This document shows, piece after piece, positions 1-7,295 of a stretch of DNA of 12,344 bases. A model generated the notes under the pieces. It worked only from the letters and a program-made list of their open reading frames with translations. It was not told where the DNA came from and ran no database searches. How positions within the stretch are numbered: position 1 is the stretch's first letter; every line of letters begins with the position of its first letter. A program made the translations under genes and the position numbers. This stretch comes from an uncultured Synergistales bacterium (GTDB lineage: Bacteria; Synergistota; Synergistia; Synergistales; Aminobacteriaceae). The stretch covers positions 1-12,344 of the forward strand of contig CAJODX010000017.1 in the NCBI GenBank assembly GCA_905233295.1, given 5' to 3'.

Positions 1-95
1 ATCGTGAAAATGTTGTAAAGGCTCAAAGCCATTCCGAGAGTGTCAAAGCCTGAGCCTAAATTCGCTGTCGTTGCAGGAACTTTTAATTTAATCAT
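1..95 (-). CDS. thrB: Homoserine kinase, N-terminal fragment (cut by window edge)
   Basis: Reading the minus strand from an ATG at 95-93 gives 31 codons open to the window edge, beginning MIKLKVPATTANLGSGFDTL. The P-A-(S/T)-x-A-N-L-G-x-G-F-D signature is the classic start of homoserine kinase, a GHMP-family kinase that phosphorylates L-homoserine to O-phosphohomoserine, the substrate of threonine synthase. The start overlaps the thrC stop as ATGA, so the two are co-transcribed and probably translationally coupled. thrB follows thrC here. The ATP-binding loop and the rest of the protein lie outside the window. The assignment rests on this short but diagnostic motif and the thrC neighbour. Another GHMP kinase is possible but unlikely. 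Confidence 0.88.
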   Translation of the reverse strand, partial: MIKLKVPATTANLGSGFDTLGMALSLYNIFT

Positions 96-1135
96 TTCGA
101 TTCCAAAACTTTCATAAGGTCTTCGAGAGTGTCATTGATTTCAATAGGCTTTCCAACCTGAGACATCGCAGTGTCAGGATCTTTTAAGCCGTTGCCCGTG
201 AGTATCATTGTAACCGTGATACCTTCGGGGAGTTTATTAAGCCCTTTGAGTTTTATTAATCCTGCCAGCGGTGCGCATGACGCAGGTTCAGCGAACACTC
301 CGCCCTCTGCGGCAAGAATTTTCTGTGCAGCTAAAATTTCTTCATCTGTAACTGAATTAAATTCGCCGTTCGACTCGTTTACTGCAGCGCGTGCAAGATG
401 TGCGCTCACTGGATTTCCGATTCTTATCGCCGTTGCTATTGTTTCGGGATTGGGACAGGGTTTATTGAAGACAAGGGGTGCTGCGCCTTCAGCCTGAAAG
501 CCCATCATTCGTGGAAGAGAATTTATTTTTCCGAGTTTTTTATATTCGTTGTAACCTGCCCAATACGCGCTGATATTGCCTGCGTTGCCAACAGGTATGG
601 CGTGCCAGTCGGGAGCTTTGCCCAAAACATCGCAGATTTCCCATGCACCTGAACGCTGTCCGATGAGCCTGTACGGATTGACGGAGTTGACCATTGCACA
701 GCCTGTTTTCTCTGCACCTTCACGGGCAAGTTCCAAAGCCCTGTCGAAATTTCCTTTTACCGCGATGACTTTTGCACCGTACATTAAAGCCTGAGCAAGT
801 TTCCCGAGCGCGACTTTTCCAGCCGGGAGCAATACAAAACACGGTATTCCTTGTGAAGCCGCATAAGCCGCCGCACTCGCTGACGTGTTGCCGGTTGACG
901 CACAGATGACAGCGCGTTTGCCTTCTTCAAGAGCCTTTGCGACTGCAAGAACCATTCCTCTGTCTTTGAAAGAGCCTGACGGATTGCAGCCCTCAAATTT
1001 TCCGTAAAGTTTTATTCCAAGTCTTTTGCTGACTCGCGGAAGATAAATTAAAGGAGTGCATCCTTCTTCAAGATTTACATCAGGTGTTGCAGGTGTGATC
1101 GGTAAAAGTTCTTTGTAATGTTTCAATACTCCCAT
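92..1135 (-). CDS. thrC: Threonine synthase
   Basis: This PLP-dependent enzyme of 347 residues converts O-phospho-L-homoserine to L-threonine and phosphate in the cytoplasm. Visible family marks are the PLP-lysine motif NPSGSFKDRG (Lys57), the substrate/phosphate loop STGNTSAS at about 80-87, the PLP-phosphate glycine loop PVGNAGN at 181-187, and the C-terminal TGNGLKDP motif. The length and an N-terminus starting close to the catalytic domain match the short bacterial/archaeal class, without the long N-terminal regulatory region of plant enzymes. The ATG start is supported by AAAGGAG about 8 nt upstream on the minus strand. It is first in a minus-strand operon with thrB, which overlaps its stop codon by 4 nt. 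Threonine dehydratase and other fold-type II PLP enzymes were considered. The SGSFKDRG motif and thrB linkage favour ThrC. Confidence 0.95.
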   Translation of the reverse strand: MGVLKHYKELLPITPATPDVNLEEGCTPLIYLPRVSKRLGIKLYGKFEGCNPSGSFKDRGMVLAVAKALEEGKRAVICASTGNTSASAAAYAASQGIPCFVLLPAGKVALGKLAQALMYGAKVIAVKGNFDRALELAREGAEKTGCAMVNSVNPYRLIGQRSGAWEICDVLGKAPDWHAIPVGNAGNISAYWAGYNEYKKLGKINSLPRMMGFQAEGAAPLVFNKPCPNPETIATAIRIGNPVSAHLARAAVNESNGEFNSVTDEEILAAQKILAAEGGVFAEPASCAPLAGLIKLKGLNKLPEGITVTMILTGNGLKDPDTAMSQVGKPIEINDTLEDLMKVLESK

Positions 1136-1182
1136 AATTTTAACTCCTTTTTAAATTCCTTTTTTATGGATTCTGCACAAGA

Positions 1183-1211
1183 ATTTTTCAACATTTTTTT
1201 TAAATTGTCAA
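1183..1211 (-). promoter_or_regulatory. Candidate sigma70-type promoter for thrC-thrB
   Basis: On the minus strand a perfect TTGACA (1206-1211) is followed after 17 nt by AAAAAT (1183-1188), a 4/6 match to the -10 box. This would start transcription about 40 nt before the thrC ATG. No threonine-type attenuator or T-box is visible in the short leader. The call is by eye only. Confidence 0.45.
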
Positions 1212-1230
1212 TGCTGAATGATTTTTTAAC

Positions 1231-1259
1231 ATAACAAAAATTTTTCATCGTGCTAAAAT
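1231..1259 (+). promoter_or_regulatory. Candidate extended -10 promoter for mgtE
   Basis: TGCTAAAAT at 1251-1259 is an extended -10 (TGnTAAAAT). A weak -35, ATAACA (1231-1236), lies 17 nt upstream of the hexamer. The start point would be near 1266, leaving a leader of about 25 nt. That is too short for an M-box or other Mg2+ riboswitch. Confidence 0.45.
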
Positions 1260-1291
1260 CTCTTCACATTAAAGACGGAGGAAATTTTTTT

Positions 1292-2647
1292 ATGAGAGAC
1301 CTCGAAGAGATCAAAGGCGAAATAGAATCCTTAATTGAAACAAAAAATATCCGCGAGCTTCGCACTCTCACTGAAGATATGAACGATGCTGACCTTGCAG
1401 ACATTCTCGAAGGACTTGAACCTGAGCAGAGCGTCATTTTATTCAGAATGCTGGGGCGCGATGTTGCCGCTGAAGTTTTCGCGCATTTAATTCCGGAAAC
1501 GAAAGAATCTTTGGTTTCACAGCTCACTGCACCTGAACTCGGACGAATCGTTGACGAATTATTTTTAGATGACGCTGCAGACTTAGTCGAAGAACTTCCA
1601 GCCGATGTCGTAAAAAGAGTTCTTGAAAGCGCAAGCCCCGAAACACGGCGCGGAATAAACCAGCTTCTTCAGTATCAGGAAGACTCCGCTGGTAGCATTA
1701 TGACAACAGAATATATTTCGCTGAAACCTGACATGAACGTTGAAGAATCTTTCAGGCATATCAGGGAGGTCGGAACGGACAAAGAAACTCTTTACACGTG
1801 CTACGTAACCGACCCTAAAGGCGTTTTAATCGGAGTCGTTACGGTGCGAACGATGTTGCTTTCACAATACTCTGACAAAATTTCGGACATTATGACCGAC
1901 ACGAATTTAATCAGCGTCAACACTAACGATGATCGTGAAAAAGTTACGGAATTATTTCAAAAATACGATTTCATGGCGATACCTGTTGTGGATTCCCAGA
2001 ATCATCTGGTCGGAATCGTAACGGTCGATGACGCTATGGAAGTCCTTGAGGAAGAAAGCACGGAAGACTTTCATAAAATGGCGGCTATCCTTCCGATTGA
2101 CGAGCCTTATCTTTCAATGGGGGTCGCTGAACTCGCGAAAAAAAGAATAATCTGGCTCATGGTTTTGATGATTTCAGCAACTCTTTCTGGGCAGATCATC
2201 ACGCATTATCAATCTGTTTTTGCGGCACTACCGGCATTGATAGCTGCGATCCCTATGCTGATGGACACCGGCGGCAACGCTGGTTCACAGTCTTCAACGC
2301 TCGTTATACGCGGCATAGCTGTAGGTGAACTGAAAATTTTTGACGCTCTCAAAGTCCTTTCAAAAGAGGTTCGTGTAAGTCTTATGGTCGGCGGCGGGCT
2401 TGCTGTCGTGAATTTCATTTATAAATACGCAATGAGCGGAGATTTTCTTTTGTCTTTGACAGTCGGGATAAGTTTGTTCGCAACCGTAATCTTTGCGCAG
2501 ACTATCGGAGGAATGTTGCCGCTGTTGGCTAAGGCTCTCGGCTTTGACCCTGCATTGATGGCGGCACCTATTGTTACAACGATTGTAGATGCCGGAAGCC
2601 TTACGATGTATTTCATGGTCGCAAGCAAGGTTATGAGCATAGGCTGA
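1292..2647 (+). CDS. mgtE: Magnesium transporter MgtE
   Basis: MgtE is a homodimeric inner-membrane Mg2+-selective channel gated by cytosolic Mg2+. The ATG at 1292 is chosen because GGAGG (1277-1281) lies 10 nt before it; a longer frame from 1250 has no such site. The 451-residue product has the usual family length. Domains in order: a helical MgtE N domain (about 15-120), a tandem CBS pair (about 135-255, with FMAIPVVDSQNHLVGIVTVDD in the second repeat), a plug-helix region (about 260-285), and a membrane domain of about five helices to the end. Family hallmarks are PMLMDTGGNAGSQ (321-333) and APIVTTIVDAGSL in the last helix. Asp433 there corresponds to the pore Asp432 of Thermus MgtE. It is divergent from thrC and followed 25 nt later by a deacetylase gene. 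Confidence 0.96.
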   Translation: MRDLEEIKGEIESLIETKNIRELRTLTEDMNDADLADILEGLEPEQSVILFRMLGRDVAAEVFAHLIPETKESLVSQLTAPELGRIVDELFLDDAADLVEELPADVVKRVLESASPETRRGINQLLQYQEDSAGSIMTTEYISLKPDMNVEESFRHIREVGTDKETLYTCYVTDPKGVLIGVVTVRTMLLSQYSDKISDIMTDTNLISVNTNDDREKVTELFQKYDFMAIPVVDSQNHLVGIVTVDDAMEVLEEESTEDFHKMAAILPIDEPYLSMGVAELAKKRIIWLMVLMISATLSGQIITHYQSVFAALPALIAAIPMLMDTGGNAGSQSSTLVIRGIAVGELKIFDALKVLSKEVRVSLMVGGGLAVVNFIYKYAMSGDFLLSLTVGISLFATVIFAQTIGGMLPLLAKALGFDPALMAAPIVTTIVDAGSLTMYFMVASKVMSIG

Positions 2648-2648
2648 G

Positions 2649-2672
2649 CTGTTAAAGGGAACAGAATTTTTT
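2649..2672 (+). promoter_or_regulatory. Small hairpin holding the RBS between mgtE and the deacetylase gene
   Basis: CTGTT (2649-2653) and AACAG (2660-2664) form a perfect 5-bp stem whose 6-nt loop, AAAGGG, is the only Shine-Dalgarno-like sequence before the next ATG at 2673. The stem is followed by AATTTTTT. It could be a weak attenuator or translational switch, but the stem is short and may be chance. Confidence 0.3.
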
Positions 2673-3641
2673 ATGAAAAAGTTAAAATTTTTCGCATTTT
2701 TAATTTTATTGTTGGCTTCAGCGTCTTTTGCTGACGAATGGAAAGCTGACAAATTTGATGCACGCAGAGCAATTCCGAATGACATAACACCGCCGGACAG
2801 GTTGGAACCCGAAAATAAACTTTTTCCGCTTGAAAATGACGAAGGCGTTATCAGGCGCGTAAAAATTTCAGACGGCGAAAGAGTTGTCGCTCTGACGTTT
2901 GATGCCTGTGAACTCGCAACGATGACAACGGGCTGTGATATGGACGTTATAAATTTTTTACGTGAAAATAAAATTCCCGCGACTTTTTTCATGGGCGGCA
3001 AATGGATGCGTACACACGCGCGGCGAGTTAAACAGATTATGAGCGAAAATGAATTGTTTGAAATTGCAAATCACAACTGGTCGCACGGAAACTGCGCTCT
3101 TCTTTCCGAAGAAGAGTTAAAAAAACAGATTTTATGGACGCAGGCTCAGTATGAAATTCTGCTTGATGAATATCTTCACGAAATATATGACAGCGAAGGA
3201 CTTGAAGCCGCTGAGGAAATGCAGAAAAAAATTTCCCCCGTTCCGGTTTTGTTCAGGCTTCCTTATGGACGGAACAATGAATCGGCATTAAAAATAATTT
3301 CACAGCTAGGCTTGAGAATAATTCAATGGGACGTTGCCGCAGAAGCCGGAGATAATTCAAACTCGAAACGCGCAAAACGTTCAGCAAAAAAAGTCGCGGC
3401 AATGACACATCCGGGTTCTATTCTTTTGTTTCATGCGAACTCCGTTCCGAAAGGCACGGCGAATTTATTAAAATTTTTATTCGCTGAACTTCAGGGACAG
3501 GGTTACAGCTTTGTAAAAGTCAGCGAACTCCTGAAACTTGGCGAACCTGAGACAGTACGAGACGGATATTTTACAACGCCGGGCGACAATCTTGTGCTCG
3601 ATAAAAAATTCGGCGTTGACGGTACAGGCAGACGAAAATGA
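2673..3641 (+). CDS. Secreted polysaccharide deacetylase (NodB-homology family)
   Basis: This is a predicted metal-dependent carbohydrate esterase family 4 enzyme that would remove acetyl groups from an envelope or extracellular polysaccharide. Its exact substrate is unknown. Residues 1-20 form a type I signal peptide (Lys-rich start, FFAFLILLLA core, cleavage after ASFA). NodB motifs are in order: TFDACE (75-80), HNWSH (134-138, metal histidines), RLPYGR (195-200), WDVAAEAGD (219-227) and LLFHAN (251-256). Motif 1 normally reads TFDD; here the second, metal-binding Asp is Ala78. The catalytic-base Asp77 and both histidines remain. About 55 residues separate motifs 2 and 3, more than usual, with an acidic helical stretch. 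The gene starts 25 nt after mgtE on the same strand, so co-transcription is likely. The stop codon ends at 3641. Confidence 0.9.
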   Translation: MKKLKFFAFLILLLASASFADEWKADKFDARRAIPNDITPPDRLEPENKLFPLENDEGVIRRVKISDGERVVALTFDACELATMTTGCDMDVINFLRENKIPATFFMGGKWMRTHARRVKQIMSENELFEIANHNWSHGNCALLSEEELKKQILWTQAQYEILLDEYLHEIYDSEGLEAAEEMQKKISPVPVLFRLPYGRNNESALKIISQLGLRIIQWDVAAEAGDNSNSKRAKRSAKKVAAMTHPGSILLFHANSVPKGTANLLKFLFAELQGQGYSFVKVSELLKLGEPETVRDGYFTTPGDNLVLDKKFGVDGTGRRK

Positions 3642-3723
3642 ACTGCCTGATTCAACGAGGAGCTTTCATCTGTTCTCCGCTAAATTCCATTTCGGGCATT
3701 AAAAAGAAAATTAACTGCGAAAT

Positions 3724-3783
3724 AAAAAGTCGGGCTAACGGCTTCAACCGCTGAATGTTTTTATAAATTTATCTCGACTTTTT
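3724..3783. repeat. Inverted repeat with A-run and T-run arms in the deacetylase/DUF1015 junction
   Basis: AAAAAGTCG (3724-3732) and CGACTTTTT (3775-3783) are perfect 9-bp inverted arms 42 nt apart; the T-run continues to 3786. Between them, the minus strand can fold a 6-bp stem with a UGAA loop near 3734-3749. The whole could be a bidirectional terminator between convergent units, or the decayed end of a small mobile element. The right arm lies within the last codons of the minus-strand 61-codon ORF. From 3642 to the left arm I see no convincing gene. Confidence 0.35.
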
Positions 3784-3954
3784 TTTCTTCGTTTTTGTAG
3801 GGGCAGAAAAACTTTTTTGCATATCTTCTGCAATTTTTGTGATGTCTGCCTCCGTGAGATTTTCGTATCTTAAATTCAATCCTTTCAAATTAAGAGAAAT
3901 GAAATTATCGAAAAAATATTTAGCGTTCGGTAGTTTTATCCTTAGATATAACAT
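3769..3954 (-). CDS. Hypothetical 61-residue protein, doubtful
   Basis: A minus-strand frame encodes 61 residues: a hydrophobic/aromatic N-terminal half (LPNAKYFFDNF), a middle segment with amphipathic helical character (LTEADITKIAEDMQKSF), and a very basic end (KTKKKKSR). I do not recognise a family. No Shine-Dalgarno site precedes the ATG. A perfect TTGACA on this strand (3979-3984) is present, but its best -10 partner (TAAAAT, 18-nt spacer) would put the start point just inside the frame. The Lys-rich end is partly forced by the T-run at 3779-3786. It could be a short real gene read from a leaderless message, or a chance frame in an intergenic region. It opposes both neighbours. Confidence 0.3.
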   Translation of the reverse strand: MLYLRIKLPNAKYFFDNFISLNLKGLNLRYENLTEADITKIAEDMQKSFSAPTKTKKKKSR

Positions 3955-3972
3955 ATTTTATTATGCCACAGC

Positions 3973-4001
3973 TTTATATGTCAACGCTTGAGAGATATAA
4001 T
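3973..4001 (+). promoter_or_regulatory. Candidate promoter for the DUF1015-to-murJ operon
   Basis: A perfect TATAAT (3996-4001) is preceded after 17 nt by TTTATA (3973-3978, 4/6 to the -35 box). Transcription would start near 4008, with an AT-rich leader of about 90 nt before the first operon gene. The stretch 3955-4097 otherwise contains only AT-rich sequence and short A/T palindromes. Confidence 0.4.
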
Positions 4002-4097
4002 CCAAAAAGTTATCGCTTTATTAGAAATTTAGCGGAAGTTTTCTTGCGAAATTTTGATAAAATTATTGTAGATTTTTTTTAATGAAAGGATTGAAAA

Positions 4098-5300
4098 ATT
4101 ATTTTTACATCTGCAAATCTTCTTTTGCCGAATTTAGACGAAAAAGAATTTTCAAAATGGGCTGTCATTGCGTGCGACCAGTTCACTTCACAGCCGGAAT
4201 ATTGGATAAAAGCAAAAAATTTTGCCGGTACATCGCCTTCAGCTTTGAATTTAATTTTGCCTGAGGCAATGCTTGACGAGTCGGACGATAAAAAAATTTC
4301 AGAAATTAATTCAGCAATGAATGAATATCTCGAAAAAAATCTTTTCACGGAATACAAAAATTCTTATGTCTACGTTGAACGAAAACTTTTAGACGGCTCA
4401 ACAAGACGCGGTGTTGTCGGAGTCATTGACCTCGAAGAATATGATTTCAAGTCCGGCTCATGTTCAAAAATCCGTGCCACCGAAGAAACTGTCAGCGAAA
4501 GAATCCCTCCGAGGAAAAAAATCCGCGAAAAAGCTCCGCTCGAACTCTCACACGTTATTCTTCTCTGCGATGATGACAAACGGGATATTATCGAACCTTT
4601 AACGCTGTTGAAAGACAGAATGAAAAAAATTTACGATTTTGATTTAATGCTGGGTGGCGGAAATATCAAAGGCTGGCTCATAAGCGGCGGTGAAGCTGAA
4701 AATCTGTCGGAACGCGTCAGAAAATATATCGAACGAAAATCAAAAGAACTTTCCGTTGTCTTTGCGATAGGGGACGGGAATCATTCTCTCGCGGCGGCAA
4801 AAACGTGTTATGAAGCCGGAATGACTTCACGCTATGCAATGGTCGAACTTGAAAATATTTACGATGATGCCTTGAAATTTGAACCGATTCACAGACTTGT
4901 CAAAAATATTAACGTCGAAGATTTTCTGAAAGAAATTCAAAATGAAATCTGTGTAAAAGATTTTTCTCCTGAAAATTCGTGGTCGTTAAATTTTTATTCG
5001 CGAAATAAAAACGGCGTTCTCAATATCGACAAATCCAAAGGTGCATCGGCGTTGATAGTCCTACAGAAATATCTTGACGAAAAAAATTTTGAAATAGATT
5101 ACATTCACGACACTGAAGCTTTGAAAAATTTATCTGAAACAGAAAATTCTCTTGGGATTGAACTTCCGCCTTTCGATGAAAGCGCAAAACGGGACTTTTT
5201 CAAAATTATTTCTGCGTCAGGCGTTATGCCGCGGAAAACTTTTTCGATGGGGCATGCTCAGGAAAAAAGATATTATCTCGAAGCACGGAGAATTAAATAA
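4098..5300 (+). CDS. DUF1015 family protein (COG4198-type), unusual start
   Basis: This cytoplasmic protein of about 400 residues belongs to the conserved DUF1015 family, whose function I cannot state with confidence. Seen motifs, numbered from 4098: KWAVIACDQFTSQPEYW (about 20-36), RATEETVSERIPPR (about 126-139), GDGNHSLAAAK (225-235), and the C-terminal PRKTFSMGHAQEKRYYLEAR typical of this subgroup. The start is problematic. The first ordinary start codon in frame is TTG 4125, with no RBS, but homologous coding continues upstream (FTSANLLLP) to a stop at 4092-4094. AAAGGA (4085-4090) is ideally placed for an ATT at 4098, which I use here. A one-base indel in AAAAA (4094-4098) is the alternative; it would link the frame to ATG 4082. 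The gene is first in its operon and overlaps eamA by one base (TAATG). Confidence 0.85.
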   Translation: MIFTSANLLLPNLDEKEFSKWAVIACDQFTSQPEYWIKAKNFAGTSPSALNLILPEAMLDESDDKKISEINSAMNEYLEKNLFTEYKNSYVYVERKLLDGSTRRGVVGVIDLEEYDFKSGSCSKIRATEETVSERIPPRKKIREKAPLELSHVILLCDDDKRDIIEPLTLLKDRMKKIYDFDLMLGGGNIKGWLISGGEAENLSERVRKYIERKSKELSVVFAIGDGNHSLAAAKTCYEAGMTSRYAMVELENIYDDALKFEPIHRLVKNINVEDFLKEIQNEICVKDFSPENSWSLNFYSRNKNGVLNIDKSKGASALIVLQKYLDEKNFEIDYIHDTEALKNLSETENSLGIELPPFDESAKRDFFKIISASGVMPRKTFSMGHAQEKRYYLEARRIK

Positions 5301-6166
5301 TGCTCGCTGAACTCGGGCTGCTTTACTGCGCGTTTTTTTGGGGCATCAGCTTCGTCAGCATGAAAATTTTAGTCGGCGTTTATCCGGCGTGCTGGATTTT
5401 ATTTTTAAGATTCAGTGCCGGTGCCGCGATGATATATTTATTTTTTCACAAACGCGTCAAGAAATTCATTGTTCACGATTTCAACAGCGGAGTTGTTTTA
5501 GGATTTTTGCTTTTTGTTGCGATTGCCGTACAGACAGTAGGATTAAAATACATCGGCGGCGGACGTTCAGCTTTTATATCTGCGACGTATGTTTTAATGG
5601 TGCCTCTGATAACGTGGCTTCTTCTAAAAAAATTTCCCGGCTGGATAACTCTTGCGGCGGCATGCCTGTGTGTTTTTGGAATGTATCTTCTGACCGGCGA
5701 TGAAATGTCAGGGACTTTCAATTTCGGAGATTTTCTGACCGTCATATGTGCTTTGACTTTTGCAGTTCAGGTTATTTTAATAGAAAAATATACACGGGGC
5801 TGCGACCCTATAACGCTGAGTTTCGCAGAATTTGTTTCGCTTGCGTTTTTTGCGCTTGCGAGTTCTTTAATGTTCGAGACGCGTTCGGAGCTTATAAATG
5901 TTGAAAGTCTGCCGGAACTTTTGTTCACGACGGTTTTATGCACGTTCGGCTGTTATATGATTCAAATCTGCGCACAGAAATTTGTGAAACCTTCACGAGC
6001 CACAATAATAATGTGTCTTGAATCTGTTTTCGGACTTCTCAGCAGCGTTATTCTTCTCGATGAAGCCGTATCTTTCCGCAGCGGGCTAGGCTGTGTTTTT
6101 ATTTTCATAGCTGTCCTTGCCGCAGAGTTTGAACCTTATCTGCGTACCTGTTTTGCAAGGAGCTGA
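5300..6166 (+). CDS. EamA/DMT-superfamily membrane transporter
   Basis: This 288-residue inner-membrane protein has about ten hydrophobic segments arranged as two five-helix EamA repeats, the usual design of drug/metabolite transporters. Family features are WGISFVSMKIL in the first helix, the GRSAFISATYVLMVPL segment (about 88-103), and in the second half SRATIIMCLESVFGLLSSVILLDE, matching the conserved E-P/S-V-x-x-x-L-x-x-x-x-x-L-x-E pattern. The substrate cannot be read from sequence; amino acids or metabolites are typical. Its ATG overlaps the DUF1015 stop by one base, and the RBS of the next gene lies inside its last codons, so it is embedded in an operon and probably translationally coupled. 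Confidence 0.9.
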   Translation: MLAELGLLYCAFFWGISFVSMKILVGVYPACWILFLRFSAGAAMIYLFFHKRVKKFIVHDFNSGVVLGFLLFVAIAVQTVGLKYIGGGRSAFISATYVLMVPLITWLLLKKFPGWITLAAACLCVFGMYLLTGDEMSGTFNFGDFLTVICALTFAVQVILIEKYTRGCDPITLSFAEFVSLAFFALASSLMFETRSELINVESLPELLFTTVLCTFGCYMIQICAQKFVKPSRATIIMCLESVFGLLSSVILLDEAVSFRSGLGCVFIFIAVLAAEFEPYLRTCFARS

Positions 6167-6172
6167 AAATTT

Positions 6173-7291
6173 TTGTTTAGCGATTTTCTGTCGGGAACAA
6201 ACTGGCTTTTAATTTTATCTCTGGTATTCGGAAGCGCGGCTCTTTCGGTCTTCGGTGATTCTCTTGGGTCAAAATACGGCAAAAAAAGAATCACTCTCTT
6301 CGGGCTTCGTCCAAAACGCACCAGCCAGCTTATAACAGCTATGACCGGAGCGTTGATAGCTGTCGGAGTTCTTGCCGTGATGTCAATTTTTTCGCAGGAT
6401 GTCCGCACGGCGTTGTTCGGAATGAAAATGCTACGTCAGCAAATGTATGACTTACAGTTTCAGCTTAACAGGAGCGAAGAAAATACAGCGGAGATGAGAG
6501 CCAGTCTTGCTGAAGCCTCGGCAAATCTTGAATTAACGGGCTTTGAACTTGACTCGATGAAAAACGATAAATTAATTCTTGAGCAGGAAAAGAAAGAACT
6601 TGAAGCCTCATTAAAAATCATGCGCGAGGAGTCGGAACAGCTCAAGCAGGATTTAAAATCCATGAAGAGTGAAGCAATAGCATTGAGCGCGAATGTTTTA
6701 TTAGGACAGAGCGTTTTTGAGCCTGGAATGACGCATGATGAAATTGTTGCCGGCTTAAATGCTCTGAAACAGCAGGTCAGACTGAATGTTTTGTCGATAA
6801 TTTCAAATCAGTCTTTCACACGTTTGCGCGACATTCCGATTAACTTTGATCCTGAAATCGAAACGGCTTTGATTAAAGAGCTTGAAAGTTCCGACATCAG
6901 GCAGTATGTCCGTGCATTATCCGGCGAAAATTACACGCTCGGCGAAAATTTAAAAATAAATATTACGCTCCAGAACGGTCCAAGCCTTATCACATACAGA
7001 GACGGCGAAGCTGTTTACCGAAAATTTTTCACAAACGACAGAGAAAATTCAAATACGACCGCTGAAGAAATTCTGCACGTTTTTTTGCGCGAACTCAGAA
7101 ACAAAGTTATAAGCGATGGAATTTTGCCTGACCCTGCGACAAATAATGTTGGAACTCTTGACGGCGAAACTTTTTTTTCTGCTGTTGAAGAACTCTCGAA
7201 CATCACTGAACCTGTTATAATCAGCGCGGTTGCCGACGGTGATATTTACACTGAAGGACCTGTTGTTATAAAAATAATTTTTGAGGAATAA
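6173..7291 (+). CDS. DUF3084 family membrane-anchored coiled-coil protein
   Basis: This 372-residue protein starts at TTG 6173, supported by AAGGAG (6157-6162) 10 nt upstream inside the end of eamA. It has a first hydrophobic segment (about 10-27), a basic loop (SKYGKKRITLFGLRPKRT), a second membrane helix (about 52-74), then a long heptad-like, Glu/Lys-rich coiled coil (about 85-170). A globular C-terminal region (about 175-372) contains FEPGMTHDEI and GENYTLGENLKINI. This layout matches DUF3084, found in cyanobacteria, Negativicutes and Synergistota, with no established function. A structural or scaffold role at the inner membrane is only inference. It lies 6 nt after eamA and 4 nt before rnhA, so it is tightly operonic. 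Confidence 0.85.
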   Translation: MFSDFLSGTNWLLILSLVFGSAALSVFGDSLGSKYGKKRITLFGLRPKRTSQLITAMTGALIAVGVLAVMSIFSQDVRTALFGMKMLRQQMYDLQFQLNRSEENTAEMRASLAEASANLELTGFELDSMKNDKLILEQEKKELEASLKIMREESEQLKQDLKSMKSEAIALSANVLLGQSVFEPGMTHDEIVAGLNALKQQVRLNVLSIISNQSFTRLRDIPINFDPEIETALIKELESSDIRQYVRALSGENYTLGENLKINITLQNGPSLITYRDGEAVYRKFFTNDRENSNTTAEEILHVFLRELRNKVISDGILPDPATNNVGTLDGETFFSAVEELSNITEPVIISAVADGDIYTEGPVVIKIIFEE

Positions 7292-7295
7292 TTTT

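Noticed and set aside
171..497. A 108-codon plus-strand frame inside thrC
   Set aside because: It is antisense to the conserved C-terminal half of threonine synthase, with no sign of an independent gene.
1136..1291. A Mg2+ riboswitch upstream of mgtE
   Set aside because: The predicted leader is about 25 nt and the entire divergent gap is 156 nt with no long conserved-looking stems.
2360..3001. A 213-codon open frame on the minus strand across the end of mgtE and the start of the deacetylase gene
   Set aside because: It is antisense to two well-supported genes, crosses their boundary, has no RBS and shows no family resemblance. It is a shadow frame.
4040..4081. AATTTT-GAT-AAAATT followed by a T-run as a terminator before the DUF1015 gene
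   Set aside because: The stem is only A/T pairs and sits in what is probably the leader of the operon.
4082..4264. A 60-codon plus-strand frame from ATG 4082 as a separate small gene
   Set aside because: It overlaps the DUF1015 coding region in another frame and has no RBS. It matters only as a possible upstream start if a base shift exists at 4094-4098.
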